Shown here: in pieces, positions 63,361-64,000 of the stretch | How positions within the stretch are numbered: the first letter of the stretch is position 1 | Layout of the letters: each line of letters begins with the position of its first letter | Assembly (NCBI GenBank): GCA_030699825.1 | Contig: JAUYKV010000044.1 | Coordinates: forward strand, 1-64,000 | Source: Pseudomonas sp. | Lineage (GTDB): Bacteria > Pseudomonadota > Gammaproteobacteria > Pseudomonadales > Pseudomonadaceae | Length of the DNA stretch: 64,000 nucleotides | Direction of reading: 5' to 3' | Position numbers and translations under genes: made by a program | Notes under the pieces: model-generated | Told to the model about the DNA's origin: nothing | The model's database searches: none | What the model saw: only the letters and a program-made list of their open reading frames with translations

Positions 63361-64000
63361 ATGACTTCACTGAAGAAGCCCGCCCCGCTCGCCTTCCGCA
63401 CCCAATACGGCCTGGCCTTTAACGAGATCGACGAAGAGATCAACGTCGACCTCTTCGCCGGTGGCGGTGGCGCCTCTACCGGGATCGAGATGGGCCTTGG
63501 CCGCCCGGTGCACATCGCCATCAACCACAACCCCGCGGCGATCAGCATGCACCAGGCCAACCACCCGGGTGCGCTGCACCTGCAGACCGATGTCTGGGCA
63601 GTTGACCCGGTAGCAGTGCTCGCCGGCCGGCACATCGGCTGGTTCCACGCCTCTCCGGATTGCACCCACCACAGCCAGGCCGCCGGCGGCCAGCCACGCA
63701 AGAAGGAGATTCGCGACCTCAGCTGGGTGGTGGTCAAGTGGGCCGGCATCGCCAAGCCCCGCATCATCAGCCTGGAGAACGTCAAACAGATCCGCCAATG
63801 GGGCCCGCTGATCGCCAAGCGCTGCAAACAGACCGGCCGCGTCATGCGCCTGGATGGCAGCGTGGCCATGCCCGGCGAGCGGGTGCCGCGCGGCGAACAG
63901 TTCCTGGTGCCAGACCCGAAGCGCAAAGGCACCACATGGAACAAGTTCCTGGCCTGCCTCGAGGCGCTGGGTTATGTGGTCGAGCACCGCATCATCAAGG
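63361..64000 (+). CDS. DNA (cytosine-5) methyltransferase, truncated by the window edge
   Basis: The 213 residues visible start with MTSLKKPAPLAFRTQYGLAF and contain motif I DLFAGGGGASTGIEMGLG, the catalytic-loop region FHASPDCTHHSQAAGG with the nucleophilic Cys (Pro-Asp-Cys rather than the usual Pro-Pro-Cys), and motif VI SLENVKQI. It should methylate DNA at cytosine, probably to guard phage DNA. The C-terminal target-recognition part lies beyond the end. Confidence 0.9.
   Translation, partial: MTSLKKPAPLAFRTQYGLAFNEIDEEINVDLFAGGGGASTGIEMGLGRPVHIAINHNPAAISMHQANHPGALHLQTDVWAVDPVAVLAGRHIGWFHASPDCTHHSQAAGGQPRKKEIRDLSWVVVKWAGIAKPRIISLENVKQIRQWGPLIAKRCKQTGRVMRLDGSVAMPGERVPRGEQFLVPDPKRKGTTWNKFLACLEALGYVVEHRIIK

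Overview
The window looks like a Pseudomonas chromosome carrying a large lambda-like (siphovirus-type) prophage. The host assignment rests on gene order: thrS-infC-rpmI-rplT-pheS-pheT-ihfA-merR-tRNA-Pro, next to a dsbD/dsbG/cytochrome/two-component cluster of the kind known from Pseudomonas. It is also supported by high GC, REP-type repeats and many Pseudomonas-phage families. I cannot name the species.

Host part, 1-19.3 kb. An array of about 90-bp REP-like units (1-515) is followed by yajD and a palindromic repeat. Next is a minus-strand operon dsbD - tlpA-like - dsbG - tsdB - tsdA (6461 to 1508), combining periplasmic disulfide handling with diheme cytochromes that probably oxidise thiosulfate. 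It diverges from an OmpR-type regulator and sensor kinase (6682-8714), and paired direct-repeat boxes sit in front of both transcripts. A CueR-type promoter drives a small copper chaperone (copZ). A hipBA toxin-antitoxin pair and a decayed integrase lie against tRNA-Pro(GGG). The thrS-to-ihfA translation/nucleoid operon follows on the minus strand, including infC with an apparent ATT start.

Prophage, 19.3 kb to beyond the right edge. The left boundary is the 3' half of a tRNA-Val(GAC) gene with its own terminator (19286-19370), so the element entered a tRNA gene and its other end lies outside the window. Read from the regulatory switch (cro/cI operators, 54.56-54.68 kb), the leftward transcript runs cro, a 44-codon gene, cII-like, KilAC antirepressor, O-like and P-like replication genes, small nin-type genes, an internal tyrosine recombinase, a Tat-signal protein, a nuclease, and a candidate late regulator. 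It continues through holin, Z-like tail protein, terminase, portal, protease, decoration, capsid, tail, tape measure and baseplate/fibre-like proteins to endolysin and nested spanins. Several intrinsic terminators lie inside this late operon and face transcription, so antitermination is expected.

The rightward arm carries cI, a CsrA-like protein, hicBA, a LexA-boxed DUF1654 gene, and a roughly 620-bp untranslated leader containing an rRNA-type boxA. It then has a secreted TAXI/TRAP-type binding protein, many small proteins, a PAPS-reductase-family gene broken at a run of ten G, a methylase-like protein without the catalytic NPPY motif, and a truncated cytosine methyltransferase.

The most unusual segment is 32.5-36.2 kb. 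Between the tail tube gene and the tape measure gene sit two divergent Arc/Mnt-type repressor genes (one of only 52 codons), two Rha-family antirepressor-like genes, and a secreted DUF4124-type protein whose ribosome-binding site is buried in a hairpin. The layout resembles the immI second-immunity region of phage P22, but it is placed in the tail operon. A tail-side gene appears cut at its edge, and I see no recognisable tail assembly chaperone genes.
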